The notes beneath the pieces were generated by a model. That model ran no database searches. It was given only the letters and a program-made list of their open reading frames with translations, and was not told the origin of the DNA. Shown piece by piece: positions 35,252 through 42,856 of a stretch of DNA of 64,000 nt. A program made the translations under genes and the position numbers. This DNA comes from Collinsella sp. (GTDB taxonomy: Bacteria > Actinomycetota > Coriobacteriia > Coriobacteriales > Coriobacteriaceae): the NCBI GenBank assembly GCA_019425045.1, contig JAHYYI010000006.1, positions 2,542-66,541 on the forward strand, written 5' to 3'. The first letter of the stretch is position 1. Each line of letters starts with the position of its first letter.

Positions 35252-36724
35252 ATGGGGGGATTCGTGCCGCGGCCCAAAGCGCTCGGAGGGAACATTCCAT
35301 GCTTAGACAGTCCTAAGCTCGCACGAAAGCGCCAGAAGACACTTTCGGCTCGTGCGGAACTGCGCGCGGAACGCCTCCTTCGAGCGGAGTCGAACCTCGA
35401 AACCCCGGTCGAAACGCAGGCTGACGGAGCGCCGCTTTTCCGCATAAGCGACCTATCGGCGGGCTACGACAAGAAGGTCGTAGTCGAAGGCGTCGATCTG
35501 GAGGTTCGCGCGGGCGACGTCGTGGCGCTCATCGGGCCGAACGGCTCGGGCAAGTCGACCATCTTGAAAACAATCACACGCCATCTGGCACCGCTTGCCG
35601 GCACGGTCGAGCTCGACGGGCGGGAAATTTCCCGATGGAAGACGGCGGAGTTCGCAAGGAACCTTGCCGTTATGCTGACAGATCGCCCCCGGACCGAGCT
35701 CCTCACCTGCCGCGATATCGTAGAGGCGGGAAGGCATCCCTACACCGGGCGAATGGGCACACTCACGCCCGATGACCATAATCGGGTCGACGAGGCCATG
35801 AAAACCGCACATGTGGAAGGGCTCGCCGAGCGCGACTTCATGCAGATAAGCGACGGGCAACGCCAGCGCGTCATGCTCGCACGCGCCATCGCGCAGGACC
35901 CGCGTGTGCTCGTGCTCGATGAGCCCACGTCGTATCTCGATATCCGCTACCAGATCGACCTGCTGCGAATACTTCGCCATCTTGCGAAATCGCGGAATGT
36001 TGCTGTCATCATGTCCATCCACGAACTCGAGCTCGCGCAGAAAAGCGCCGACAAGGTGATTTGCGTGAAGGACGGCCGGGTCTTCCGCGCCGGCGCACCC
36101 GAGGACATATTCACGCGCGAGACGATTGGCGAGCTCTACGGCCTTCAACATGGCACCTTCAACGAGCGCTTCGGCAGCGTGGAAATTGGGCGCCCGCACG
36201 GCGATGCGCACACGTTCGTCATCGCCGGCGCAGGTACGGGGTCGGCTGTGTTTCGCCAGCTCATCCGGCATGGCAAGGCGTTCTACGCGGGCGTTCTGCA
36301 CGAAGGGGACATCGACTGCGAGCTCGCGCGCGACCTGGCGACGGAATGCGTGGCCGAACGCGCCTTCGAGCCTATCGGGGATAAAACCATAGCCCGCGCC
36401 AAAGAGCTCCTCGTCCACTGTGCGCGCCTCATCGTGTGCCCCACCGCCTTCGGCACCATAAACGCCCGCAACGCAGAGCTCGTCGAGTTCGCACGCTCGC
36501 ATGGTATCGAGGTCATGCAAGCGTGCGAAGGCGCATTGGAGGATTCCAAATTGGAGTGGGAAGGACAAACTGGACTTTCTTTTAAAGATCCTCAGGCTAC
36601 AGCTCCCACGCGGCGAGGTCTACAAGGCGCCAGAGAACCTCGTGAACAGGTATTTCCACGCCGACGAGCCCAACTAGGCCTAATCCAAGCGAGATTCCAG
36701 ACTCGACAGACCATTGAGAGTTAG
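35252..36724 (+). CDS. FecE/BtuD-type ABC transporter ATPase with a scrambled C-terminus
   Basis: Energises the importer. After an unusual charged extension of about 60 residues come Walker A GPNGSGKST (95-103), a degenerate signature ISDGQRQR instead of LSGGQ, and Walker B VLVLDEPTSYLD. Residues about 300-430 form an added C-terminal domain (VIAGAGTGSAVFRQLI onward). From about residue 435 the frame runs into the IS3-type relic read in another frame. The last 55 residues are therefore probably not native, and the original end has been lost. The ATG directly abuts the permease stop. Activity may persist because the ATPase core is intact. Confidence 0.8.
   Translation: MGGFVPRPKALGGNIPCLDSPKLARKRQKTLSARAELRAERLLRAESNLETPVETQADGAPLFRISDLSAGYDKKVVVEGVDLEVRAGDVVALIGPNGSGKSTILKTITRHLAPLAGTVELDGREISRWKTAEFARNLAVMLTDRPRTELLTCRDIVEAGRHPYTGRMGTLTPDDHNRVDEAMKTAHVEGLAERDFMQISDGQRQRVMLARAIAQDPRVLVLDEPTSYLDIRYQIDLLRILRHLAKSRNVAVIMSIHELELAQKSADKVICVKDGRVFRAGAPEDIFTRETIGELYGLQHGTFNERFGSVEIGRPHGDAHTFVIAGAGTGSAVFRQLIRHGKAFYAGVLHEGDIDCELARDLATECVAERAFEPIGDKTIARAKELLVHCARLIVCPTAFGTINARNAELVEFARSHGIEVMQACEGALEDSKLEWEGQTGLSFKDPQATAPTRRGLQGAREPREQVFPRRRAQLGLIQARFQTRQTIES
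36570..36677 (+). pseudogene. IS3-family transposase (OrfB) relic
   Basis: This frame reads 35 codons ending RGEVYKAPENLVNRYFHADE and PN, then a TAG. It matches the part of IS3-family OrfB transposases just before the catalytic core, where members read Y[RK]GE..K.APN...RDF.AD.PN.KW. The stop falls where the next residue should be. The rest of the transposase is absent. It lies inside the tail of the ABC ATPase frame and ends 2 bases from the TetR gene stop, marking the right edge of the island. Confidence 0.65.
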
Positions 36725-37291
36725 GTCGTTGGCGACCTCAGAGACACGCTCGATAGGAACCGAGCCGTCAGACAGTGCCCACGTGCGATAGATACCGATA
36801 ATACCCGACAGCAAAAACGCCAGATAATAGTCGAACATCTCGTCCTTGAGACCTTGGGGCAGCAGATCGCGCTCGGCAATCTCATGTTCGAGCGGCGCAC
36901 GAAGACGAGCCATGAAATCATCGAGCGGAATATTCTCGATCAGCTGACGATTGAGCACTAAGTTGTTGCACAGTGCCTCGTTAACGGTTTTAAAGAAGGT
37001 CGCCGCCGCGCCAAGAGCGCGCTCGTTGGTGTCACCGTCCATAGAAGCAAGCGTTTTCTCGACCGAGTCGACAATCATCTCCACCACATCGACGGCAATG
37101 GCATCGAGCAGGCCGTCAACCGTACCAAAGTGTACGTAAAAGGTCTTGCGGTCGACATTGGCCTCGCGCGCGATGGCACTCACCGTAATGTCTGCCAGCG
37201 GCTTTTCCATGAGCAGGCGCTCGAAAGCCGTAAGGATGGCATTACGGCTGCGAACGATGCGGCGGTCAAGACGCGGTTTGCTGGTTGCCAT
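36680..37291 (-). CDS. TetR-family transcriptional regulator
   Basis: The 203-residue protein has an N-terminal helix-turn-helix (AILTAFERLLMEKPLADITV, then SAIAREANVDRKTFYVHF) and a C-terminal ligand domain of the TetR_C type with RTWALSDGSVPIE. AAGGGA precedes the ATG at 37291, which is preferred to an ATG nine codons upstream. It follows the flippase-like gene on the same strand after 116 bases and may control it. The ligand is unknown. Confidence 0.88.
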   Translation of the reverse strand: MATSKPRLDRRIVRSRNAILTAFERLLMEKPLADITVSAIAREANVDRKTFYVHFGTVDGLLDAIAVDVVEMIVDSVEKTLASMDGDTNERALGAAATFFKTVNEALCNNLVLNRQLIENIPLDDFMARLRAPLEHEIAERDLLPQGLKDEMFDYYLAFLLSGIIGIYRTWALSDGSVPIERVSEVANDLTLNGLSSLESRLD

Positions 37292-37407
37292 GGGCGTGTC
37301 CCTTCGATATGCGAGCATTCATCAACAGATGAGAGATAATCTACGTAAGAGGATTATCCCCCATACAGCACAAATATGCCCCGCATCATGAAGAACGCAC
37401 GACTGCC

Positions 37408-38715
37408 CTACTGCGGCTTGGGATGCTTCTTCTTATTAAGTGCCGACGGAGATACGCGAATACCATCGCCTGTCTGGCGCACATAGGCTTTATGAGCCGG
37501 CTTAGCGGTCCCAGAAGCCTTCTGAGCGCGCTTCTTGGGATCAACGGTAACAGCATTGGTGGGGTGCGGCTTAGTGGGAGCAGAGGGCGTCTGAGGCGTA
37601 CGGCCGAGCTTGCGCATCACACGATTCCAGCGCGCATGGATGCTCTCGTTGTGGGCGCTCTTAAGTCCCAGCAGGGGCGCAGCCAAAATGGTCGGCGCAA
37701 TAAACGTAATGAGGCGCCACAGCAGATAGCCGGCGGTCGAAGCCGACCCAAAGAAATGACCCAAGAACAATGCAAAGCCGCCCTCAGCACCACCAGTTCC
37801 ACCGGGCAAGGGAACCGCAGAGCTCAGCAGCTGGACAAAGGCGCTCGCGGCCATGACCGAGAAAAAGTCGACCTCGTGGTGGCCAAAGGCAAGCATCAGG
37901 AAATACGGCACCAGATAGAAAAACGCGAGCTGCAGCATGGTGATAAACACGGTGAGCAACATGGAAGAAAAATGTCCGGCCGAAAGCTTGAACTTCTCGG
38001 AGAAGGAGTAGATCTCGCCATCGACAAACGTGCGCCATCCCTCGATCTTAGTGGCCGAGACACCAATGCGCTCGAGCCAATTGATGATGCAATGGGCGAC
38101 GCGCGTGACGGTCTTAGGCATGAGAGCGACGGCGAAGATGCCAAGCAAGATGCAGCAGTGTCCACCAAAGCTAAAGACGCACAGCAGCGTCATGTCGCCA
38201 TAGCGCTCGGCAAAAAACGGCATGCGAGCAAGCAGTAGGATAGCGCCCCAGGCAACGAGGCCAAACTGATACACGATAAAGCGCGTGAACTGCGTGGCTC
38301 CGGCCTCGCCGACATTTTGGCCCGCTTTGGTCAGGCGGTAGATCTGGGCGGGAGTCGAGCCCATCATCATGGGCGTGAGGTTGCCAAAGAAGATGCCACT
38401 CGCCTCGACCGAAATCAGGTCGCGAATGCCGACGGGTGAATTAGGGTCGAGCCATACGGCGATCGCATAGGCCACAATGCCAAAGAACAGATACATGAAC
38501 ATGCAAAGACACGCGACAAAGAGCCATGACGCCTGCACGCTCGACATAGCGGCCCAGAACTGCCCCATCTGCCCGGTTACCACCAGATAGACGATATAAC
38601 CCACCAGCACGACGCCGATAAAGATGGCGCCGCGGCGTGCGCTCTTATTGTCATCTCCGCCCGAGGCCTCAACCTCGACCTGGGGCTTAGACGTATGCTG
38701 AGAGGACTCCGTCAT
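37408..38715 (-). CDS. Lysylphosphatidylglycerol-synthase-like integral membrane protein (flippase domain family)
   Basis: The 435-residue protein has about eight membrane segments between 25 and 350, and the family motif PLPGGTGGAEGGF, as in the transmembrane half of MprF and in stand-alone YbhN-type proteins. There is no lysyl-transferase domain. It ends in a basic, Pro/Lys-rich cytoplasmic tail (about 370-435). AGAAGGAG precedes the ATG at 38715. Members are thought to move lipids or glycolipids across the membrane; the substrate here is unknown. Confidence 0.82.
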   Translation of the reverse strand: MTESSQHTSKPQVEVEASGGDDNKSARRGAIFIGVVLVGYIVYLVVTGQMGQFWAAMSSVQASWLFVACLCMFMYLFFGIVAYAIAVWLDPNSPVGIRDLISVEASGIFFGNLTPMMMGSTPAQIYRLTKAGQNVGEAGATQFTRFIVYQFGLVAWGAILLLARMPFFAERYGDMTLLCVFSFGGHCCILLGIFAVALMPKTVTRVAHCIINWLERIGVSATKIEGWRTFVDGEIYSFSEKFKLSAGHFSSMLLTVFITMLQLAFFYLVPYFLMLAFGHHEVDFFSVMAASAFVQLLSSAVPLPGGTGGAEGGFALFLGHFFGSASTAGYLLWRLITFIAPTILAAPLLGLKSAHNESIHARWNRVMRKLGRTPQTPSAPTKPHPTNAVTVDPKKRAQKASGTAKPAHKAYVRQTGDGIRVSPSALNKKKHPKPQ

Positions 38716-38822
38716 GAGACTCCTTCTAACAGTCAAAATATCTTGGATATTGTACCCGCAAGGACCATAAGCAGAACGCAAAGCTCTGGTTCAAACGGGA
38801 ATTGCAGACGGTTGTTTGAAAA

Positions 38823-38855
38823 TAAAAAACCCGGCCTTCCATGGGAAGTCCGGGT
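38823..38855 (-). terminator. Terminator of the tRNA-Glu pair
   Basis: A 12-base stem with one mismatch (38829-38840 with 38844-38855) and a tight loop is followed on the minus strand by six Ts and a further T-rich run. It lies 10 bases after the second tRNA. Confidence 0.88.
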
Positions 38856-38865
38856 ATCAGATGCG

Positions 38866-38942
38866 TGGTAGCCCGTACCAGATTCGAACTGGTGATCTCC
38901 GCCTTGAGAGGGCGGCGTCCTAAACCGCTAGACGAACGGGCC
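38866..38942 (-). tRNA. tRNA-Glu (CTC), downstream copy
   Basis: A 77-base cloverleaf with a 7-bp acceptor stem (one G-U), anticodon loop CTCTCAA giving anticodon CTC, T-loop TTCGAAT and an encoded 3' CCA. It is identical to the copy at 38965-39041 and separated from it by 22 bases. Both are read on the minus strand from a promoter at 39076-39104. Confidence 0.95.
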
Positions 38943-38964
38943 ATAAGCCTCAGCAGAAAAGAAG

Positions 38965-39041
38965 TGGTAGCCCGTACCAGATTCGAACTGGTGATCTCCG
39001 CCTTGAGAGGGCGGCGTCCTAAACCGCTAGACGAACGGGCC
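38965..39041 (-). tRNA. tRNA-Glu (CTC), upstream copy
   Basis: Identical in all 77 bases to the copy at 38866-38942, with anticodon CTC, TTCGAAT in the T-loop and encoded CCA. Tandem identical copies suggest recent duplication or gene conversion, and raise the dosage of the GAG-reading tRNA. Confidence 0.95.
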
Positions 39042-39075
39042 ACATGACATCTGCACTGCCGTGCTGCGAGGAAAT

Positions 39076-39104
39076 ATATTACGGGACAAAAAACATCAGC
39101 GCAA
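39076..39104 (-). promoter_or_regulatory. Promoter of the tRNA-Glu pair
   Basis: On the minus strand TTGCGC (39099-39104) and TAATAT (39076-39081) are spaced by 17 bases and end 34 bases before the first tRNA. The close spacing and good match fit a stable-RNA promoter. Confidence 0.65.
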
Positions 39105-39169
39105 GAAGAAATTCCAAATTGCCGAAAAAATTGTCGGCAGGTTATGGAACGCGCAGGTCAACTGGTTAG

Positions 39170-40564
39170 CTAGTTCAAGTTGATATGAGCCAGGAGGGCT
39201 TCGCGGTTGTTGGGGATGTTGTCCTCGATCACGGCGTCGAGGGCGGAGTTGAGAAGCTGCCCCAGTTCCGGCCCCGGCTTCACACCGGCGCGGATCAGGT
39301 CGCCGCCGTTAATGGCGAGCATCTTGAGCGTATAGGGCTCCCCCGCCTTCAGCAGCTCGTGCGCCATCGCGCGCATCTCCTCAATCGTCTCGACGTAATA
39401 GAAGCACGACGGGGCCTTGCCAAGTGTGTCAGCACGCTTAAGATCCATGAGCTCGTCCATCAGACGCGGCGTGTCGACGCCCTCGCCCGAAAGCGCGCGC
39501 ATCATATTGAGCAGGCAGGAGCGCTCGGGGCGCAGCGGCTTGTCGTGATATTTGATGAGCAGGCACACGTCGCGCACCAGGTCGTGCGAGAGCGCTAGGC
39601 GATCCATAATGACGCGCGCTTTCTTGGCGCCGAGCTCGGGATGACCGTAGAAGTGTCCGCTGCCGGCGTGATCGACCGTAAAGCACTCGGGCTTGGACAC
39701 ATCGTGCAAAAACGCTGCCCACATCAAGCTCGAAGAGGGCGCGACGCCGTCACACAGCGCCAGCTCCCCTGCCACCGTCAGCACGCGGGCGATATGCTCG
39801 TAGACGTTAAACGCATGATAGACGCTGCGCTGATCAAACCCGCGACCCGCCGCCAACTCGGGCACGGAGGCGCAAACAAGCTCGGGATAGCGCAGCATCG
39901 CGTCTCCCCCGTGGCCGGTTGACAGAATGCCCTCAAGCTCAATACCCACGCGCTCGCGCGCCACGGCATCGAGCAGCGGCGCGCACTCGGCAAGCGCGCG
40001 CTTAGTCTCGGGCTCAATCATAAAGTCCAGGCGGCAGGCAAAGCGCACCGCACGCAACATGCGCAAGGCGTCCTCGTTAAAACGACGCTTGGGATCGCCG
40101 ACAGCGCGAATCAGCTTGCGCTCCAAGTCACCCTGGCCGTCGTAGCGGTCGACAAGCCCGCGCTCGGGATGCCAGGCCATGGCGTTGACGGTAAAGTCGC
40201 GGCGCGCCAGATCGTCCTCGAGCGAGGGGGCACGCTCCACACTCTGGGGATGGCGACCATCGGTGTAAAAGCCATCCAGACGGTACGTGGTGACCTCGAT
40301 ACGCTCGCCATCGGAAATAGCCGTGATTCCGCCAAATTTAATGCCCGACTCCACAACCGCGATGCCGGCGGCCTCGAGCGCCGCTTTGGACTCCTGCCAC
40401 AGGCCGCTACAGCACATATCAACATCGTGGCTGGGGCACCCCATCAGGGCGTCGCGCACCCAACCGCCCACGTACCAAGCCTCAAGACCAGCCGCCTCAA
40501 GCGCGCGCAGGACGCGCAGGGACGCATCGGACGGTTGAGTACCGTTGAGCGAAACATTGCACAT
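39170..40564 (-). CDS. cca: CCA tRNA nucleotidyltransferase
   Basis: Adds or repairs the 3' CCA of tRNAs. The 464-residue protein has the polymerase-beta-type nucleotidyltransferase head (YVGGWVRDALMG, then HDVDM with the catalytic Asp pair), the RRDFTVNAMAW block, the RNA-binding helical part (RRFNEDALRMLRAVRFACRL), and an HD domain (FLHDVSK) in the C-terminal half. AGGAGG lies upstream of the ATG. It is adjacent to tRNA genes that already encode CCA, so repair is a likely role for those tRNAs. Confidence 0.95.
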   Translation of the reverse strand: MCNVSLNGTQPSDASLRVLRALEAAGLEAWYVGGWVRDALMGCPSHDVDMCCSGLWQESKAALEAAGIAVVESGIKFGGITAISDGERIEVTTYRLDGFYTDGRHPQSVERAPSLEDDLARRDFTVNAMAWHPERGLVDRYDGQGDLERKLIRAVGDPKRRFNEDALRMLRAVRFACRLDFMIEPETKRALAECAPLLDAVARERVGIELEGILSTGHGGDAMLRYPELVCASVPELAAGRGFDQRSVYHAFNVYEHIARVLTVAGELALCDGVAPSSSLMWAAFLHDVSKPECFTVDHAGSGHFYGHPELGAKKARVIMDRLALSHDLVRDVCLLIKYHDKPLRPERSCLLNMMRALSGEGVDTPRLMDELMDLKRADTLGKAPSCFYYVETIEEMRAMAHELLKAGEPYTLKMLAINGGDLIRAGVKPGPELGQLLNSALDAVIEDNIPNNREALLAHINLN

Positions 40565-40659
40565 GCCTATGGCCTCCTGCGACTATCAAATTGGCTATCG
40601 ATTGCGTCTGCAAGAAGTCTAGCAAGAAACAGCCTCCACTGCACACGCAAGTCCGATAA

Positions 40660-40695
40660 ACAAAAACGCATCCGTCCTAGTCTAAGACGGATGCG
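40660..40695 (-). terminator. Terminator of the first fruK
   Basis: A 10-bp perfect stem (40667-40676 with 40686-40695) is followed on the minus strand by TTTTTGTTT. It lies 34 bases beyond the fruK stop. Confidence 0.9.
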
Positions 40696-40728
40696 AAATA
40701 ATCAAACTATTCAGACAAGGTGCCGGAA

Positions 40729-41661
40729 CTAGCAGACCTGGCGAACCTCGATGTGCTTCTTATATTCGTCCACCTTGGCAAAATCACCCAGACCGGGGCA
40801 CTCGACCACGTTGGCGCCAGTGGCCATCGAAAGGCGCAGGGCGTCCTCGACGCGCTCGGGGGCGTCGTGCCACACGGACAGGAAGGCAGCGAGCGAGGAA
40901 TCGCCGGCGCACACCGTCGACAGCAGCTTGACGTCGAAGGTGCGGTTGGCAAACCAGATATGCTCGCCGTTGAAGAAGTACGCACCGGCGCCACCAAGGG
41001 TCAGCAGCACGTTCTTGGCGCCCTTGGCGTGCAGCTCGGCCATAGCGCCCTTGACGGACTCGTCGTCGCCACCGCTCACCTTGATGCCAAAGATGTCAAG
41101 CAGCTCGTCGTCATTGGGCTTGATCAGCAGTGGCTCCAGAGCAATGAGGTCTGCCAGCTGATGGCTCGAGATGTCGAGGACGAACTCGGCCCCCTTGGCC
41201 TTGACACGGCGCAGGACCTCGGCCAAGAAGCCCTCGGAAGTGTTGGGAGGCAGCGAGCCGCTGATGACCAGGCAGGTCATGTCATCGAGCGAATCGATAA
41301 GTTCAAACATCTCCTGCTCGTTGGCCTCATTGATGGCGGCACCGGCATTGACCATGTTGTACTCGGTGTCGGGACCGGCGTTGAGGAACACATTGACGCG
41401 CGTAATACCGTCGGTCCACACGGGCTTGACGGGCACGCCCAAGGCCTCGGCGCCCTTAACGATAAACTCACCCGAGAAGCCGGCGAAGAAACCCAGGATC
41501 GTGGTGTCGACACCATAGTGGTCAAGCGTAAACGAGACGTTGAGGCCCTTGCCGTTGGGCGTGTAGACGGCATTGCGGGTACGCGTGACGGTATTGGCAG
41601 TAAGGCCGTCGCAGGCGATGTTGTAGTCAATGGCGGGATTTGTAGTGAGCGTGTAAATCAT
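40729..41661 (-). CDS. fruK: 1-phosphofructokinase, PfkB family (copy 1)
   Basis: Phosphorylates fructose 1-phosphate made by the fructose PTS. The 310-residue PfkB protein has the start MIYTLTTNPAIDYNI, the substrate-binding NGKGLNVSFTL segment, SGSLPP, and the catalytic-base region VCAGDSSLAAFL. GAAAGGA precedes the ATG at 41661. A TGAAAG half-site like those in front of fruA lies just upstream. A second, similar gene follows at 41850. Tagatose-6-phosphate kinase activity cannot be excluded. Confidence 0.88.
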   Translation of the reverse strand: MIYTLTTNPAIDYNIACDGLTANTVTRTRNAVYTPNGKGLNVSFTLDHYGVDTTILGFFAGFSGEFIVKGAEALGVPVKPVWTDGITRVNVFLNAGPDTEYNMVNAGAAINEANEQEMFELIDSLDDMTCLVISGSLPPNTSEGFLAEVLRRVKAKGAEFVLDISSHQLADLIALEPLLIKPNDDELLDIFGIKVSGGDDESVKGAMAELHAKGAKNVLLTLGGAGAYFFNGEHIWFANRTFDVKLLSTVCAGDSSLAAFLSVWHDAPERVEDALRLSMATGANVVECPGLGDFAKVDEYKKHIEVRQVC

Positions 41662-41789
41662 GAATGTTCCTTTCACGAAGCAACGTGTTAGTGAAAGTAT
41701 ATTCCACGCATCGGTAAAAGGCTAGGACAACTCGGCGAACGGTGTGGAAGCGATGAAGTACGGCGGGACACCTCTCCCCCGTGGCGGAA

Positions 41790-41821
41790 CAAAAAGGCGC
41801 CCCAGCCGAAACCGGGGCGCC
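41790..41821 (-). terminator. Terminator of the second fruK
   Basis: An 8-bp GC stem (41796-41803 with 41814-41821) with a 10-base loop is followed on the minus strand by TTTTTG. Nothing else is evident in the 41662-41849 gap. Confidence 0.85.
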
Positions 41822-41849
41822 ACATGCGCACGAATATGTCGCGTTTCGA

Positions 41850-42782
41850 TTACTGACGATCGAGCTTGCGGACAGCAACACGCTTGCTGTACTCGTCGAC
41901 GTGACCGAAGTCGCCGATGCCGACGGACTCGGCAACGTTGGCGCCGGTGGCCATAGCGAGCTTCATGGCCTCCTCGACGTTGTCGCGATCCCTGTACCAC
42001 TTGTGCAGGAACGCAGCGAGGGTGCAGTCGCCGGCGCAGACGGAAGAGACCAGCTTGATGTTGAACTCACGCTTGGCGTACCAGATGTCCTCGCCATTGG
42101 AGAAGTAAGCGTCGCCGCGGCTACCACGGGTGAGCAGCACGTTCTGAACGCCGGCGTCGTGGGCGAGCTTCATGGCAACGCGGACCTCGTCGTCGGTGTC
42201 GACCGGCACGCCGAAGATGGCCTTCATCTCGTGATGGTTCGGCTTGATGAGCAGCGGCTTCTTGTGAGCGAGCTCCTTGAGCTTGTCGGAGGACAGGTCC
42301 AGGACGACGTCGGCGCCACGAGCCTGAGCATGCTCCATGACCTTAGCCAGGAAGTCGGGCGTAGCTTTGGGAGGCACGGAGCCAGAGACGATCAGGCACT
42401 CAAGATCGCCCGCGGTGTCCAGGATGTTGTAGAGCTCCTCCTGATGCTGCGGCGTAATCGGTGCGCCGGGGTTCAGGATGCCATACTCGTGCTGGCCATC
42501 ATTGACGTAGGTGTTGATGCGCGTGATACCGTCGGTCCAGACCGGGCGGCACAGGCAACCCAGGTTCATGACCTCCTCGACGATAAACTTGCCCGTGAAG
42601 CCGGCGAAGAAGCCGAGCGCGACGGTGTCGACACCCATCTTCTTAAAGGCGAAGGACACGTCGAGGCCCTTGCCGTTAGCCGTGTAGCTGGCCGAACCGG
42701 TGCGGACGTTCTCGTCGGGCTCGAGCGGAGAGCTCGAAACCGTCATGTCGACGGCCGGATTAGCGGTTAGCGTGTAGAACAT
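41850..42782 (-). CDS. fruK: 1-phosphofructokinase, PfkB family (copy 2)
   Basis: A 310-residue PfkB sugar kinase clearly related to copy 1: MFYTLTANPAVDMTV start, NGKGLDVSFAFKKMGVDT, TDGITRINTYVN, VSGSVPPKATPDF and a catalytic region CAGDCTLAAFL in which Cys replaces the Ser of copy 1. The catalytic Asp is kept in both. AGGGGGT lies upstream of the ATG. It sits between ptsI and copy 1, each with its own terminator, so the two can be expressed independently and may differ in substrate. Confidence 0.87.
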   Translation of the reverse strand: MFYTLTANPAVDMTVSSSPLEPDENVRTGSASYTANGKGLDVSFAFKKMGVDTVALGFFAGFTGKFIVEEVMNLGCLCRPVWTDGITRINTYVNDGQHEYGILNPGAPITPQHQEELYNILDTAGDLECLIVSGSVPPKATPDFLAKVMEHAQARGADVVLDLSSDKLKELAHKKPLLIKPNHHEMKAIFGVPVDTDDEVRVAMKLAHDAGVQNVLLTRGSRGDAYFSNGEDIWYAKREFNIKLVSSVCAGDCTLAAFLHKWYRDRDNVEEAMKLAMATGANVAESVGIGDFGHVDEYSKRVAVRKLDRQ

Positions 42783-42856
42783 TTACAGTACCCCCTGTAT
42801 ATGTGAGGGCCGCGTGGCCGGCCCATTCCAACCACGCGGTTACCTCTGATACCAAA

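Larger units (their letters stand above)
14019..36677. other. Cobalamin biosynthesis and metal-tetrapyrrole transport island
   Basis: Seventeen minus-strand cobalamin genes and five plus-strand genes diverge from a 458-base control region at 30568-31025. The block is framed by an IS21-type relic on the left and an IS3-type relic on the right, each broken by a stop codon. By eye the DNA is richer in CG and GC runs than the flanking metK-macB and TetR-cca segments. Together these suggest acquisition by transfer, an inference that composition statistics and strain comparison could test. Confidence 0.65.

Noticed and set aside
38866..39041. Two 77-base direct repeats with a 22-base spacer, CRISPR-like at first glance.
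   Set aside because: Each repeat folds as tRNA-Glu with CCA, anticodon CTC and T-loop, so they are tandem tRNA genes; an open frame across them is spurious.
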